This document shows positions 37,122-49,910 of a DNA stretch of 64,000 nucleotides, piece after piece. Both the position numbers and the translations under genes were made by a program. Position 1 is the stretch's first letter. Every line of letters starts with the position of its first letter. Location of the stretch: contig NC_089863.1 of the NCBI RefSeq assembly GCF_036373705.1, positions 8,283,357 through 8,347,356 on the forward strand. The letters are read 5' to 3'. Source of the stretch: Amia ocellicauda (taxonomy: Eukaryota; Chordata; Actinopteri; Amiiformes; Amiidae). Below the pieces are notes generated by a model, which saw only the letters and a program-made list of their open reading frames with translations, was not told the DNA's origin and searched no databases.

Positions 37122-38980
37122 CTTACCATCGCAGACGTAATCATGTAGCTGGTCCATCAAGTTGAACCGGATTGTATTTTTTTTAAGAGGAATCATATTT
37201 CCATAAAATGGATTTATTCCTTGAGAACACACAGGTATTCAAAGTACTGTGACCTCAGAGGAATGACAGTGACAGCCCAGATTTGACTGATCCACTCTTT
37301 GTTAGCGAATACCGTTTTCATTGTTTATAGCCTTTTGTCAACCCACGTCTACCAAGAGAAGGAGTGGAACAGTTTCTCTTGACGTCTGACACAGAACTGA
37401 TTATTTTGCAACACCCAGCAATGAGGGATCAGTCACCACCTGTAAGAACTAGTGAGGGTTGTTTTTTTAATTTGAAGTCAGAGGTAGGGTGAAAATCAGG
37501 CACTCCGGAGCACAGATAAACTAAGAGGACAGTCTTTATTGTATAGCATTAAAATCAAACTACAGACTGAGACACTTAATCCTGGGAGGACAAATGAAGG
37601 ACAACCCAAGCCATACAGAGTCCACAGAGTGTCTCCCCACAAGCAAAATATGTGAATCTGTCAGCTACTGACTCTGAAATACAAAACCTTAATCAGAGTT
37701 TCAAAGGGTGATATAACATGAAAATAAACACCTACAATCTATACATTAAACCCCAAAATGATGAACAACAACCTAGTGAGAGTGAAAAAACACACAAACC
37801 AGACCAAAAGACCTTGAAGCTGCCCATACAAGACCCCACAGGGTGGTAGACCCGCCCACTTATTAATGCCATAATCACATCCATACTACACAAGAACTTA
37901 AAACAGACAATACATACCAATAAGAGTTTCACAAATTTCAATAAACACCTAAAACAATTAATCATAATTCTAAATATATATACTGTCGACAGTGTAGATA
38001 CTCTTGACTCACAGCTGTAACATTATTTGGAGATCTGAACAGACACCTATATATTCTATATTAATTTCAGCATACTTTCAAAAGCAATTGATTATCACTG
38101 CTTTAGCTATTGGTCTTACAATCCCTAAAACGTACTGTCTGATGGCACCATTTAAAAAATAATTGACGTAATCTGATTGCATATATAGTTTTACAACTGT
38201 CATTTAACCCATTTCCTTCTAATATTTTGGTCTACCTCTTATATTTTTATTTATTACTGAATAGCGCAGGTGTACACGTATATTTTTATGTATATATAAG
38301 TAACAAATTCAATATAAAATATAACGGGAAACATGAATCATATGATTTTGGAAAAAAGTAGGCAGCAGCAATGACACATTAACAATCATTTTACTTTTAA
38401 AACACCTGCAAAATATACTGTGGGGGAAAAATATAGAAATCCTATCCTGCCTTTGTCCTTGGTGTGCTGTTACTCCTAACTTGGTTATCAGCAGCTCACA
38501 TTCCTTTCTTGCAACGTATTATCTGCAAAGTACCTTTCAATGCAACTGGCAATGTAGAGGTTAATGATTATTATTCATGAGTATTGATTATAATATTGAT
38601 AAGATGGGAAGGCTTAGTTTAGAATGCCAATGAAATCACTGCTAGTTATTAGAAATGACCATTCAGACACTGTTTGTAAAATGTTAAGGCCCCTGGGGTG
38701 TATCTCCCAGAGGGGGTATAACAGCTTTGTTCTGTCTTGGGGAACAGTGTCATGCTGGCATAAAATCCTTTGTGTTGCGCTGTTCCTCTCGTGCATGTAA
38801 TAAATTCTGACTAGAACTCCCGACTCCAAATCTTTCTTCCACCACAATCCTTTCTCCCTGTTTTTGGGTTATAATTTTCATACCTACCCCACTAACCACT
38901 GCTCTGGCTGAATGGTCAGCAAGTCTCTGTGACACAAAACACCATACAAATGGAAATAAAGCCAGCATTCAGTTATTTGT
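37122..38980. other. Spacer between copies B and C
   Basis: No gene recognised. Upstream DNA of copy B continuing into the 3' flank of copy C. AT-rich, with one C-rich block near 37560-37870 that may be an unclassified repeat. Confidence 0.45.
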
Positions 38981-38986
38981 GTATTG

Positions 38987-38992
38987 TTTATT
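38987..38992 (-). terminator. Poly(A) signal, cornifelin-like copy C
   Basis: Minus-strand AATAAA in the same duplicated context as in copies A and B, about 460 nt past the stop codon. Confidence 0.65.
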
Positions 38993-39453
38993 AGGTATGA
39001 ATTACATCAGTGCATGAAATACTAGTATATATTTAAGGAATTATTCCTTAACTGACTCATATATTATATATCAAGATTATTATGTTATTATTTTATACCC
39101 TTTCAATGTTTTGAGCTTCCACAAATCAATAGTTTTTTGCATTTCTACGCATTGCTGGATAGCAAACCGTCGCTTCACATCCCACCTTCTCCCCAATCAC
39201 CACGGTCAAAGGGTCTAGCCCTGACTCAAGCGAGTAAAGTCAAAACTCAATCAAATTAACTACTCACACCAATTCACAAGTGGGGTTGTAAACTACCAAA
39301 ATCAAGTATTAGGAATAATTTAAACAACAGAACAACGATTTTTAAAAATATGGTGTCTGAGGATACAGAGGTTGAAAATGACCTGACTTGGGACATTGAG
39401 GGTTAAAGAAAGGCCTTCACTTAGTCCTGAGGATTGCTGGGAAGGATCACTTG

Positions 39454-40791
39454 TCAAGATTGGTGACCCATGGCAGTGGCTCTGGGCAGGGCGTGGTTCA
39501 AAACTACTGGTGCATTGCGTATCTTCATCTCTCTGGCAATCTGACACCAAGAACAACTGTAGCAGAAAAAGCTGTATAGACAGTCATTGCAGACAGTGTC
39601 CTGTGAACAAGGAATAAAAAGAAAGTCAATATGCAGTTCCTGAGCCTTAAACTATGGCCCAGGTGAAGCCATGTTTGTGGATGGTGTGATAAGCTTCTAT
39701 CACTTTTTCTGGTTCTGTGTAACTCTGGTAGGTTGGATGTGGTTGAGATCCACAGAGAATCTTACAATTTCATCCTGCAGGAGACTGGATGAGTGGATGT
39801 TCAATCTGATTTTAACGTTCAAAACCCCCAAAAGCTGACTGGCTGGTCAAGGCCAGTGATGACATGATCAAACAGGTGGTCCAATTGCAACTATACAGCA
39901 ACCACCGGGCTCATACCAACATCAATAAAACTTTGTTAATTGTTGGGATGCACATGTTGTAAAAGCAAGAGCACATCTTATACATACAGGCGAGGGAAGG
40001 TACTTACATGGATCCCATAGCGCTGTCGGGTTCCTACCCTGAGACTCAGACCTACGGGCGGTATACAGTTGAACATATCCAGAATGGGGAGACACAGGCA
40101 CTCCCCATAATCACGGGTGGTCTTGCAGGCAAAACAGGGGAAGCACCAGAAGGAAAAGCAACCTGGAAAATAAGAGAACGATACGTTTGAATTGTCTTTA
40201 AGTGCTGGTTCTGTTGTTTTTCTGATTTAGGTTACGGATCACCCTGTGGTGTTATTGGCAAAATGGAAAATCAATAATACTTTACAATAATGGGCACCAT
40301 TTCTTAATGAATTAATGTATGAATACCAAAGGAGTAAGATATGAACACCTTGTGTGCTACTAATGAGTTCTGATGTTGATCACATGTATAGACTGTTTTC
40401 AAACACAGGCAAACAACATGTCGTGCTCTATGACCAGCCCAGCAGGGACCACCAATTCATACTTCTCATGGGATCTCTGTCTCCCAGCAGAAGTAATTAA
40501 TATTCATCAGACATGACATGAGTATAGACTACACCTCCCTATTGAAACTTGAATCTTGAACAGGGTCCTACTGCCATAAGTATTTGGGTCCCCTGGGCCA
40601 ACAGACCCAAATGCAAAATGTAACAGCAGACAAAACTCCACAAGAGCACAACAGGACGGGACAGACATCGGAAATCAACACTTACAGGATTTAAGGTCTT
40701 GACAGCAGTCGCAGATGCCCGTGCTCCACTCTCTTGACTGGTTTACATACATGGTTGACTGGGGCTGCTGGAAGACTATTTTTGTCGTCAT
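39454..40791 (-). CDS. cnfn: Cornifelin-like PLAC8-family protein, copy C (135 aa)
   Basis: Coding exons are 40686-40791, 40008-40162 and 39454-39600 (106, 155 and 147 nt). The start exon begins at an acceptor at 40804 and the untranslated exon ends at 42632. The protein begins MTTKIVFQQPQSTMYV. It has [44 protein letters not shown] and CSWCQIAREMKIR. It is the most compact of the three, with no transposon visible in its coding introns. The second donor follows CAT instead of AAG, so the residue before the last exon is His where A and B have Lys. The frame is intact. Confidence 0.9.
40368..40496 (-). other. Intronic conserved block, copy C
   Basis: Counterpart of the blocks at 34933-35040 and 22797-22912, all in the intron between coding exons 1 and 2. 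Confidence 0.65.
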
Positions 40792-41304
40792 TGTTGTCGC
40801 TTACCTGTGGACAAAACAAACTTCATACAAACAAATTTCATACTGCTGTTCAATGTAAACAATGTGGAACTCCACAAAGTCCTTATAAATTATATATCAG
40901 TAGATAAATAAATAAATAAATATAACCAAGACTCTGTGTCCAATAAATAAAAAATAATAATAAAGCCCAGCCAGACATTTATATGCCAAGAAGTGAACGG
41001 AACGCAATACAAATTTACATGTGTATAATTTTTGAAATAGAATGTTTATTAAACAGTAAACACTATAGTGCAATATTTATTCAAACATATTTATTAACCG
41101 TGTTGGATTACATTAAGGTGCTATCATTCATGTTACTTTAATGGTTGTTATTTGCACCAGAACAGTAAGACACAGCCTGACTTAAAACTTAAAACGACTA
41201 CAATACAAAATATTCCCGAAACTCACTTTCCTACACAACAGTGTATAAAGCAGGCTCTGCAAATGTATATATCTATAACTCTCTGTATTTTTGCACTTAT
41301 GTTG

Positions 41305-41360
41305 TAAGTCGCCCTGGATAAGGGCATCTGCCAAGAAATACAAATAATAATAATAATAAC
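41305..41360 (+). repeat. Solo LINE-tail repeat
   Basis: GTCGCCCTGGATAAGGGCAT, CTGCCAAG and (AAT)n, in the first intron of copy C. Confidence 0.8.
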
Positions 41361-42146
41361 TTGTGTATAGTTTTCAAATAAAATCTAAGGGCCAAATCAA
41401 ACCCAACTCGCTACATGTCCAAGGTGTAAACAATATTAGCTGGGAATATGATTGAATGTTGTGTTGCTATGACTACAGGTGAGCCTTACTCTTTTGTGAA
41501 TTAAATATAAATGTATATAATTATCATTATATAAAATGCACAATGTTTTTTTTTTGTTTTATTGTTGATGTCCATCAGAGCTGTTGGGGTCTTCTATTTA
41601 TAAGCACAGGAAAAATAAAAAAATGCAGGCTGACCTGTTTGGTCAAGCGATCAGAAATGATGACACTTAGACAGGAAAAACAGGAATAACACAGTCGAGT
41701 GGACATCTTTTGGCCTGAAGACAATTCAATGATTGTTTAATCTCTTCCTGTTTTAAAAGGTGTAGCCGTGTTAAATCTCTACCTCTACAGACCATTGTTG
41801 AAAAATGTAGCTGTGTCTGTCTGTGACATATCATAAGGAAACAAACAAACAAAACAGATAATAACATTCAAGGCTATTTGGTCCTTTCATATGTCACTGT
41901 CACTGAGTGATTTGGAAAATAGATGATTTAAAACATTAGTCACAACATTTATTTTATCTTCTATCAGGTGTGTGTAACTGGTCTTCATCAGCACAACAAC
42001 AAATATCAGACAGAAAGGGACAATTGCACTAACTGTGAATGATCGACCATTTACTTCGGAGATCCATACTAAAGTAGCTAGTAGGATAGCTAAGTAATTT
42101 GGCTGCTGAGATGAGTCCCCAGTTACCAGCTGCTGGATATGGGCGT

Positions 42147-42205
42147 GTCGCCCTGGATAAGGGTGTCTGCCAATAAAAAAATAATTAAAAAAAATAATAA
42201 TAATT
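42147..42205 (+). repeat. Solo LINE-tail repeat
   Basis: GTCGCCCTGGATAAGGGTGT and CTGCCAA followed by A/AAT-rich sequence. Confidence 0.75.
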
Positions 42206-42631
42206 AACCTATTCTCAGGTGCCTCAAACAGCTGCTGCCCTCTAGAGGAGATTACAGGAAAGGGCTAAATTAGTCTAACACTTCATTTCCCTGTACAAAT
42301 AATGTGATAATATTACGCAGCTCTGTACTAACTGTAAAAGCTTGTTGCAATCATCCCATAAGCTTCACTACACTGAGCATCAATATGCTTGGAAAAGCAC
42401 AGTACAATTTCTCACTCCAGAGTTGTAACTTCTCAATTTCAAATTAGAATTCCTTCATATGAAAATAATAATAATAATAATATACATTCTCTGTCTCTTT
42501 AAATACAACCAGCACAGTCAAAATAGTATAGTAGTATGTTTATTTTAATTGAGTTAAAAAGTAATTTAATTTAATTTACCTGTATGCTTGGATGTCCTTT
42601 TAATAACCAGTTAAAGTTACCAAGAACTTAC

Positions 42632-42706
42632 CTTAAGTGTGAGCAGCCTGCTGTTAAACAAGAGGACGAAATGGAGAATCCTGAAATGGAGGTCAGGATA
42701 CTTATA
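42632..42706 (-). promoter_or_regulatory. Promoter and untranslated first exon, cornifelin-like copy C
   Basis: TATAAGT at 42700-42706. The donor is CTTAAG|GTAAGTTC and the exon ends at 42632, with core GCAGGCTGCTCACACTTAAG. The TATA-to-donor spacing of about 70 nt is close to that of copies A and B. Confidence 0.68.
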
Positions 42707-43448
42707 CCGCAGCACCATAGATGTCTCTAGGTGGTCTATCAAGTTGAACCAGATTTTACAGGTGATCAACTACAAATTAGCATTGATGTGCAGTGTTACT
42801 CAATTGATTTACCATCAATATTCATTGCACAAGCACCCTTTGGCTTGGAGTTTTTATATTTGTTTCCTCTATTTATACTATATCGATTTCAGTGATGAAG
42901 CACCTACTGTATGTCTCCCTGGGTCATTTTAATGTAGGCAGGTATCTCAGCTGGAAAAAAAAAGTTGTATTATGCATAGTATTGATTTAAGGCCGGAGAA
43001 AATGCAGCCAAACTGACCTCTCTTCTGAACTCCAGTTAACTTTTTGAGTCCCTTAACCATTGAGGGCTGCTGTGGCGTTCCTCTATAGCAAAATGATCAA
43101 ATTTAAAAAATATTTGTTTGCATGTTAAACATATCTGTGTGCGTTGTAAGACTACCAAACCAAAAACAACATACAATTCTGTGTATTATTAATGTATTAT
43201 TAGTATGCATGTGCAAAAGAAGTGCGTTTAAACACATTCGTATACGACAACACGGAGCATTGTTGACAGATTAAAACAAATATTATTGTATTTATACTTT
43301 AAAATGATGATTTTTTTAAATGTATACTGCAAGACAATACATTTGTGACCACATCCTGACTGTTCAGTTCGCTGATTTAAATTATTTTAAAAATATGATT
43401 TATCATTATTCACCATACAGAGGCTTACATTACGATAATGATCGTATA

Positions 43449-43530
43449 TCAATCAATCAATCAATCAATTTTTATTTGTATAGCGCCCTTCGCAGGGTAG
43501 CCACAGAGCGCTTTACAGACTGGTAAACAT
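43449..43530 (-). mobile_element. RTE-like retroelement 3' tail
   Basis: (TCAA)n followed by TTTTTATTTGTATAGCGCCC and CACAGAGCGCTTTACAGA. This is the widespread fish repeat end with TATAGCGC and AGCGCTTTACA motifs. Orientation is inferred from the tetranucleotide tail lying on the left. Confidence 0.6.
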
Positions 43531-43733
43531 ACAACAAACGTACAGCAAAATAAAATACATAAATACAATAAAATCAAATATAGACCTGTAAACATTTTAC
43601 ATGATCTAGAATAAAGTGAGTGAACATTTAAGTAAATAAACCATTTAGGCATGGAGGAGAGAAAAACAAAAAAACTCCTATGGATGGCATGTAGGAGCAA
43701 TATTTAGCAACACTGACAGTAATTAAAGCACAC

Positions 43734-43738
43734 ACACA

Positions 43739-43774
<36 letters not shown>
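43734..43774. repeat. (CA)n microsatellite
   Basis: About 18 units with a short imperfect lead-in. Confidence 0.9.
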
Positions 43775-43777
<3 letters not shown>

Positions 43778-44719
43778 ACAAACCAACTCATATTCTATGT
43801 AGTGGATTTTTGACTACTGCTACTTCCAATACTCAAATAACTGTAAAAATATGCGTCCCAGTTGTCACAATCATGTTTTAAAATGCATAACATAAAGTAC
43901 AACATAATGAACAGCATATACAGTAGCCTTTGATTGTATATCTGCATTGTCTTAATCTTTCATTTACACTTCAGCGATGTGTGTGTGTTCCTCCATTGCC
44001 AGGAAGTGGCCAGGGAGTGACTGCAGACACGTTCATAAGGTGGACAGGTATATCCAGATCCAAGGCCCATTTGTGTGGTCACATGGTATGAATGAGAACA
44101 ATTACAGGACAGCCCAGGGCAGGTCAGAGACCCCATCTGGATAGAAATGCTTATCCTGTTTAGGTAGAGCTCACAGAACGAATGGTTACAGCCTGGATGT
44201 CAATTCATATTGTCACCTCAGTAAGATTATTTTCTGAGGGAAGACACAGTCAAGTCACAGGTGTGCAATAATCATTTATTTAATTCCATTTGGTTATATT
44301 CCTAAAACATGTAATATTAATCTTCAGTTGACTTACAGGAAGGAAACAGATAATACCCAATTTATCTCACTGCTCCTCGCTAACTGGTGTGGTCAGTCTA
44401 GTCAGCCACTTCTTCCTCCTCCGGTACTTCTCCTTTTTCTATTTTTCTCCTTTGTTCAGTTTGTCTCATACCAGAACATACCATGAGCTCCATACATGAT
44501 GAGACCATGCTTTACCATGGCCCATGCCTACAGTCATGAGGTGGACACAAGAATCCACAGGTCCATGGTCTGTTTGGAAAAGTTAATTACTGATTTTGTC
44601 ATTGTTTTTTTAAACTTTCTGCAATGAAACTTTCCTTCCTATCCTGGGCAATGAGCTTGACTTCTTAGAACAGGCTGTTGTGTAAAAATACGGGTGTTCG
44701 TGTGGGTGTGTGTACGCAG

Positions 44720-45215
44720 CGTACCGGAAGCCTCCGTCAGACCCTGAGGTCTTCCTCCCTCCTCAACACCTCTTTCCACTTCTGCCTTCAAGCAAGCTGA
44801 CTGTCTCTCCCCTCCTTCAAAAGCCTACTCTCAACAGCACCTACTGGCAGGCTACTCCTTTCTTCGCTTCCTCTCCAAAACCTCTGCCTTCCTCTCTCCT
44901 GTCTAACCACTCTCTCCTTGACCTTTTACATCAGCTGTTTACTTCTCTATTCAGCCCACCACAATCGTTCTCCTGTCACTAACTCACCAAACTCTCTGTC
45001 CAAAATTTCTCTCTGTGGCTTCCGGCGCTGTAGACATATCTATTCTCCTAAACTGATCTCTGGCACTGTTGTTTCCAGGTTCTCCTCCTACTTCACCTAG
45101 CAGGTAGCATGTCAAGATATTCCCCTCAGCCTGTATCGACAGGTGTACTCCAAGGACGTGTCCTCGGCTGTTCTCTCTCCACACCTGCTTTCTCTGGTCC
45201 CCCTCATGCAGGGCT
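44720..45215 (+). mobile_element. Degenerate LINE reverse transcriptase remnant
   Basis: Plus-strand translation contains LSNHSLLDLL and, near 45140, STGVLQGRVLGC. This is a mutated version of the RT motif [10 protein letters not shown] seen in the element at 773-3660. Many stops. Confidence 0.6.
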
Positions 45216-47274
45216 CCTCACACAATGATACAATTAGTAGGTTAAAGCACAATTATCATGGTTTCCAATGTGATTGTTTTCTTATGTTCTTGTGTGCTGG
45301 AATCAGTGTATCAGTATCAGATGTTTCTGTTCTATTCTGTCATATCAATTTTGGAAGCTGTGATAGTTGTCCTTTAAGGTACAGTAATAGTTAAAATAAA
45401 GTATACTATAAACTAAGTTGAGGTATATACAAAATGATTTGTGAATCATCTGTGTAGTTTCAATCTTTGGAAAAGATTAACATAATTTTTTTTAACTTGA
45501 ACTCGTCCTTCAAATCATGGTACCCCTCTGTTGCTGAAAAGTTGAAGCAACATTGTGGTTGCCAGACTGATTAGTCTGTTTGGCCTTGTTTGTTGCAGAT
45601 TCTTCCTTATTTCAAGTTTGACTAAAATTGCTTTTCTAAGCTGTATTTTACTGTAATAACTTGTGACGACACAACTATGACCAACACATTTCAGAAAGTA
45701 AGTTACCTCACTGTATTTCAAAACTCATTATTGCCCGTCTTTCACAACTAAACAGCAACTGATGGTGTTTTGTCAGGGCTGGAAATTAACAGGGTTGGGC
45801 ATCGCAGACACCATCACACTGCCCAGGGCCAGTGACCGAGCTTAGCCTTTACAAACGCTATGACACACAAAATAACACCTAGCCTAGGTAAGGGAACATC
45901 TCCTTATTTCCCAATGTGCCAGTAGTAGTGTCTGTTTTCTGATTTAATTTTAAAAAACTATTGTGCTAGTGTGTTCTTGTTAAGACACAAATAAAGGCAT
46001 CATCATCATCAAGGGTAAACATAGTTTTTATGCAGTACCTAAGTTCTGGATTAGCAAATGTCAGGCTGGACCTGGGATGGGAAATCACAAATATAAACTA
46101 GACACAGCCTGCCGTGCAATTACATTAATTTGAATGTAAATGTAACAAATTATGAAAATGCAACTAAAAGCTGCAGGGAACAGCTTCCAAGCTAGTTAAT
46201 GTATTCCTTCACTACGAGCAAAGATTTGAATTGGTAGATAGGGCAACATTATCAAAGTACAATTGCAATCTTAGTAGCTTCTGATGGCCATATTATTTTA
46301 ATGCAGCAATATCATTTGAGAATGATAAACCAGTGGAAAAATGGTAAACAAACATGTCATACAAGTAACAATAGTAGCAAGCTTGCTAACTAAATGCCAT
46401 AATTCGGCTAAACCAACTAAATTACAATTAGGCCTATGCTGATGAAGCTGTAGTGTTGTTTGTCATAATTCATACAATTTGTGTCCCCCTAGCATACATT
46501 TCAAAATTCCAAATTGGGATCCAAACTCCAAATCCACAAACAACTCTGAGTAGTTCTGGTGGCCCTAAAAACAAATCAAATGTCCATGTCCTTGAAAAAA
46601 TAAACATACAAAATGAATGCAATATATTTTGTCTGTTCTGTGCAATGATTGACAACTTACAATGTTCCTAATGTCCCGTTGTAGTAAAATTAAGACTCAT
46701 TAATGCTAACAGAAAAACTGTTCAGTGAAAATCAGAGAATGAACACACAGTGGTTGCTACAGGACTGTTGCAGTGCGCCCTCAATATATTCTTTCTGTCT
46801 TGATTTGTTTTTTTTTAATAAACAAACTTCATATACCCCCCTTCCTCTTCATCTTGTGTTACACTGTCACATCTATTCAGCATGTAAAGCCAAAGAAATG
46901 CATCATAAAGTAAATATAATATTATCTACCACCAAAAAACAACAACAACAACACAGTAGAAACGGGTCTGCGATTATTACAGCATTTTGGAATGCGTTCC
47001 ATGTCTCAAAGAGAAGTAGATTTACATTAGCAATTGTCCTTATTTCCACTTTTATGGCAAGTTAATTATGTTGTTTTTGCATTATACTGAATAGGCTTAT
47101 TTGATTTGATGTCGTGGGACATGTTAAGTTGTGAATACAGTTCAGTTCAAGTACAGTTAACCCTTTCCAGACAGCCCATGTAAATGTCGTTCGAATTCAT
47201 ACCACAACAAAATTATTAATCACACAGTGACAAGTAGGCTAATTTATTTCAAATTACCATAAAGTCCAGTATAT

Positions 47275-48979
47275 CCTGGTGGAAGTGCTTGTCTTGCTCC
47301 TCCGAGTACGCTCCCATGTTCTACTTGAATTGATCAAGATGACCATCAAGGATATGGACTTTGAGGGACATCCTACAGCCCATTGTGCCATAGTTCTTCA
47401 CCAGAGTCTCAACCAGCTCCACATAGTTTTCGACCTTGTGATTGCCCAGGAAGCCCCAAACCACTGCAACAAAGCTGTTCCAAGCCGCTTTCTCTTGATC
47501 TTCTTGGGGAATTCATTGTACTCCAGGATCTTCTTTATCTGTGGTCTGACGAAGACACTGGCTTTGACCTTTGCCTCAGACAGCTTAGGGAAGAAGTCTT
47601 GAAGGTTCTTGATGGCTGCCGACTCCTTATCTAGAGCTCTGACAAATTTGATGTGCAGTGGTGGCATCAGCATCTTCCGGGGGTCCACCAGTGGCTCGCA
47701 CTTGACGTTGTTCCTCCCCACAGAGAACTCGGTCCGCTGTGGCCAGTCCCGCCTGTGGTAGTGCGCCTTGGTGTCCCTGCTGTCCCAAAGGCAAAGATAG
47801 CAGTGAAACTTGGTAAAACCGCCTTGGAGACCCATCAGGAATGCCACCATTTTGAAGTCTCTTATGACCTCCCAGCGTACTCATCATACTTCAAGGCCTC
47901 CAGCAAAGTCTTGATGCTGTTGTAATCCTCTTTGAGGTGCACTGGGTGAGCGTTACCATTGTTACCATTATGGAGTAGCACGGCTTTGAGGCTCCTGGAT
48001 GAGCTGTCAATGAAGAGGCGCCACTCATTCTGGTTACAGGTGATTCCGATTGCCTCGAACAGACTGATCACATTGTGGCAGAAGCAGAGCCCATCTTGAC
48101 GGGTGAAGAAGCTGAAAAAAGGTTGGTGACACTTCCTCTGATCTGCGACCTGCACACTTTCAACCAACAAGTTCCACTGCTTGAGCCTAGATGTCAAAAG
48201 CTCGGCATTGGACTTGGTGAGACCAAGATCTCTAATCAAGTCGTTGGGGTCTTTTTGGTTGGGGTAGTATGGGTTTCTCTCCTCAGCTCCACCTCTGAAA
48301 TTGTCATCTGGATCTACAATGTCTTCCTTGCACTCTGACTTGCTGCTCTCTTCTAAAGACGGCTGCTCTCTCTCTAGAGGAGTGGGTACGGGGAGCTCAT
48401 GGCAGTGTGGCACTGGGGCGATGGATGAAGGAAGGTCCGGATACGTGATTTGCAGGTGCATTTTTGCCAGTCCGACGTTTGGAATGGTCCACCATGCAGA
48501 AGTAGTAGTTGCTTGAGTGGTCAGTGGGTTCCCACAATTTCTTGGGATAGCAAACTTCATGGCTCTCTTTTCCCCTCTGTACCATCATACAAAAATACAT
48601 TTATTTCACGCATGACTAATGTGTAAGGTTCTCGCAAACATTTTTCATATATGATATATTTTTTCAATAACATTGAAAATTGTAAAACATTTTAAAATTA
48701 AAAACTTTTACAATTTTTTTTTTTAACACATTTTATAACATAAAATTCCGAGCAACAATTGTCCATCTTACCTTCCAGAGTTTTTTTGCTGCGCACGCAG
48801 GTGAAATGAGGTGCCCAGTGTTTGTCTTGATCCCCGACAGGCATGCTGAAATATGCCTTGTAGGCCTCACACATCTTAGCAGATGCTTCCACGGAGTACT
48901 TTTTCGCTCTTGTCTTGATAAATTGGCTGCAGACATAGCAAAATGTGTCTGCCGGATGCTTGCAGCCTCTTGATGCCAT
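47275..48979 (-). pseudogene. Frameshifted copy of a multi-copy transposon-like gene
   Basis: From the 5' side, MASRGCKHPADTFCYVCSQF starts at 48979 and runs to a donor-like site at 48772. The protein resumes after an acceptor-like site at about 48576 with WEPTDHSSNYYFCMVDHSKR in one frame. It then continues as ITYPDLPSSIAPVPHCHELP and a long stretch in another (48430-47890), and as FKMVAFLMGLQGGFTKFHCY in a third. The C-terminus near 47275-47400 reads ENYVELVETLVKNYGTMGCR with later stops. At least three frame changes make it a pseudogene. Cys-x2-Cys pairs near the N-terminus suggest zinc binding. I recall this as an unnamed family present in many copies in fish and amphibian genomes, annotated only as uncharacterized protein. 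Its transposon class is unknown to me. Confidence 0.7.
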
Positions 48980-49009
48980 CTCAGAAAAATGCAGATATGT
49001 ATCCACTTA

Positions 49010-49872
49010 GGCAGCTGGAACTAAACTGAACTGGTGGGCTTAAGGCCCTTGTATTTATACTACTATTTATATTGCTGGAAAGTTCTAGAAAGTTCTAGAA
49101 GTTACTCCAAGTTTACTCAGCACTGAATCTAACTGGAATGTTCTGGAAAATAGGTACATTTCAAAATATCACTGTCCTGGTCACAAAAGCAAAGTTCCAT
49201 GTCTCATTAATTTGTATAACCCAAAATAATTTAAATATACTTCTACTAATATTCAAATCAATAGCGATGAGTAAATGTACAAGGTTTTTATTTTTCTTGG
49301 AACTTAGTTGGGGTTTCAAGGGTGGCAGCTGCCACCCCATGCCATAAATGTAAACCTAATCAACAAAGACAGGAACTGGGTGCGTTCTCGAAGCATTAGG
49401 ATTTCTGCAGTTCTGCACATAGCCCTGTCGAAAACAAATGTGTGCCAATCTGATTAAGCCATGGACCAAGGAAACTACATGGAGAGATCTCTCTTCATCT
49501 GTTAATCACAATTTGTGTCTCCTGTCCCCCTAGCTATCAAACATGACACAGTAAAGCTGTGCAAAGATGTTGGGATGGTTTGGATGCTATAACCAACACA
49601 GATCAAGTCCTACAAGAGTTAAACAACTGCAAGTCTGTGTCGTTGGTGCTATCAAATGTAAAAGCCATATTTTCGTCCATTTGTTCTGTTCTTGCCATTG
49701 TGTTCTTGGTCGTCAGGCAATCACTAATTGTGCCCCTCCACTCTGGGCTGCAGTCTCAGTCATTGAAGATGATGTTTGTGTGGGTTATTGCTTCTGCAAA
49801 GCAGAACTTGGATGCAAGTTGGATGCACTGCTGACCAAAACTGTGAAAGAGAAATGGTGATATGTGTATATG

Positions 49873-49910
<38 letters not shown>

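Larger units (their letters stand above)
42720..47270. other. Intergenic region with repeats only
   Basis: Contains the RTE-like tail at 43449, a (CA)n run at 43734 and a LINE remnant at 44720-45215. No host gene is recognised on either strand. Confidence 0.5.
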
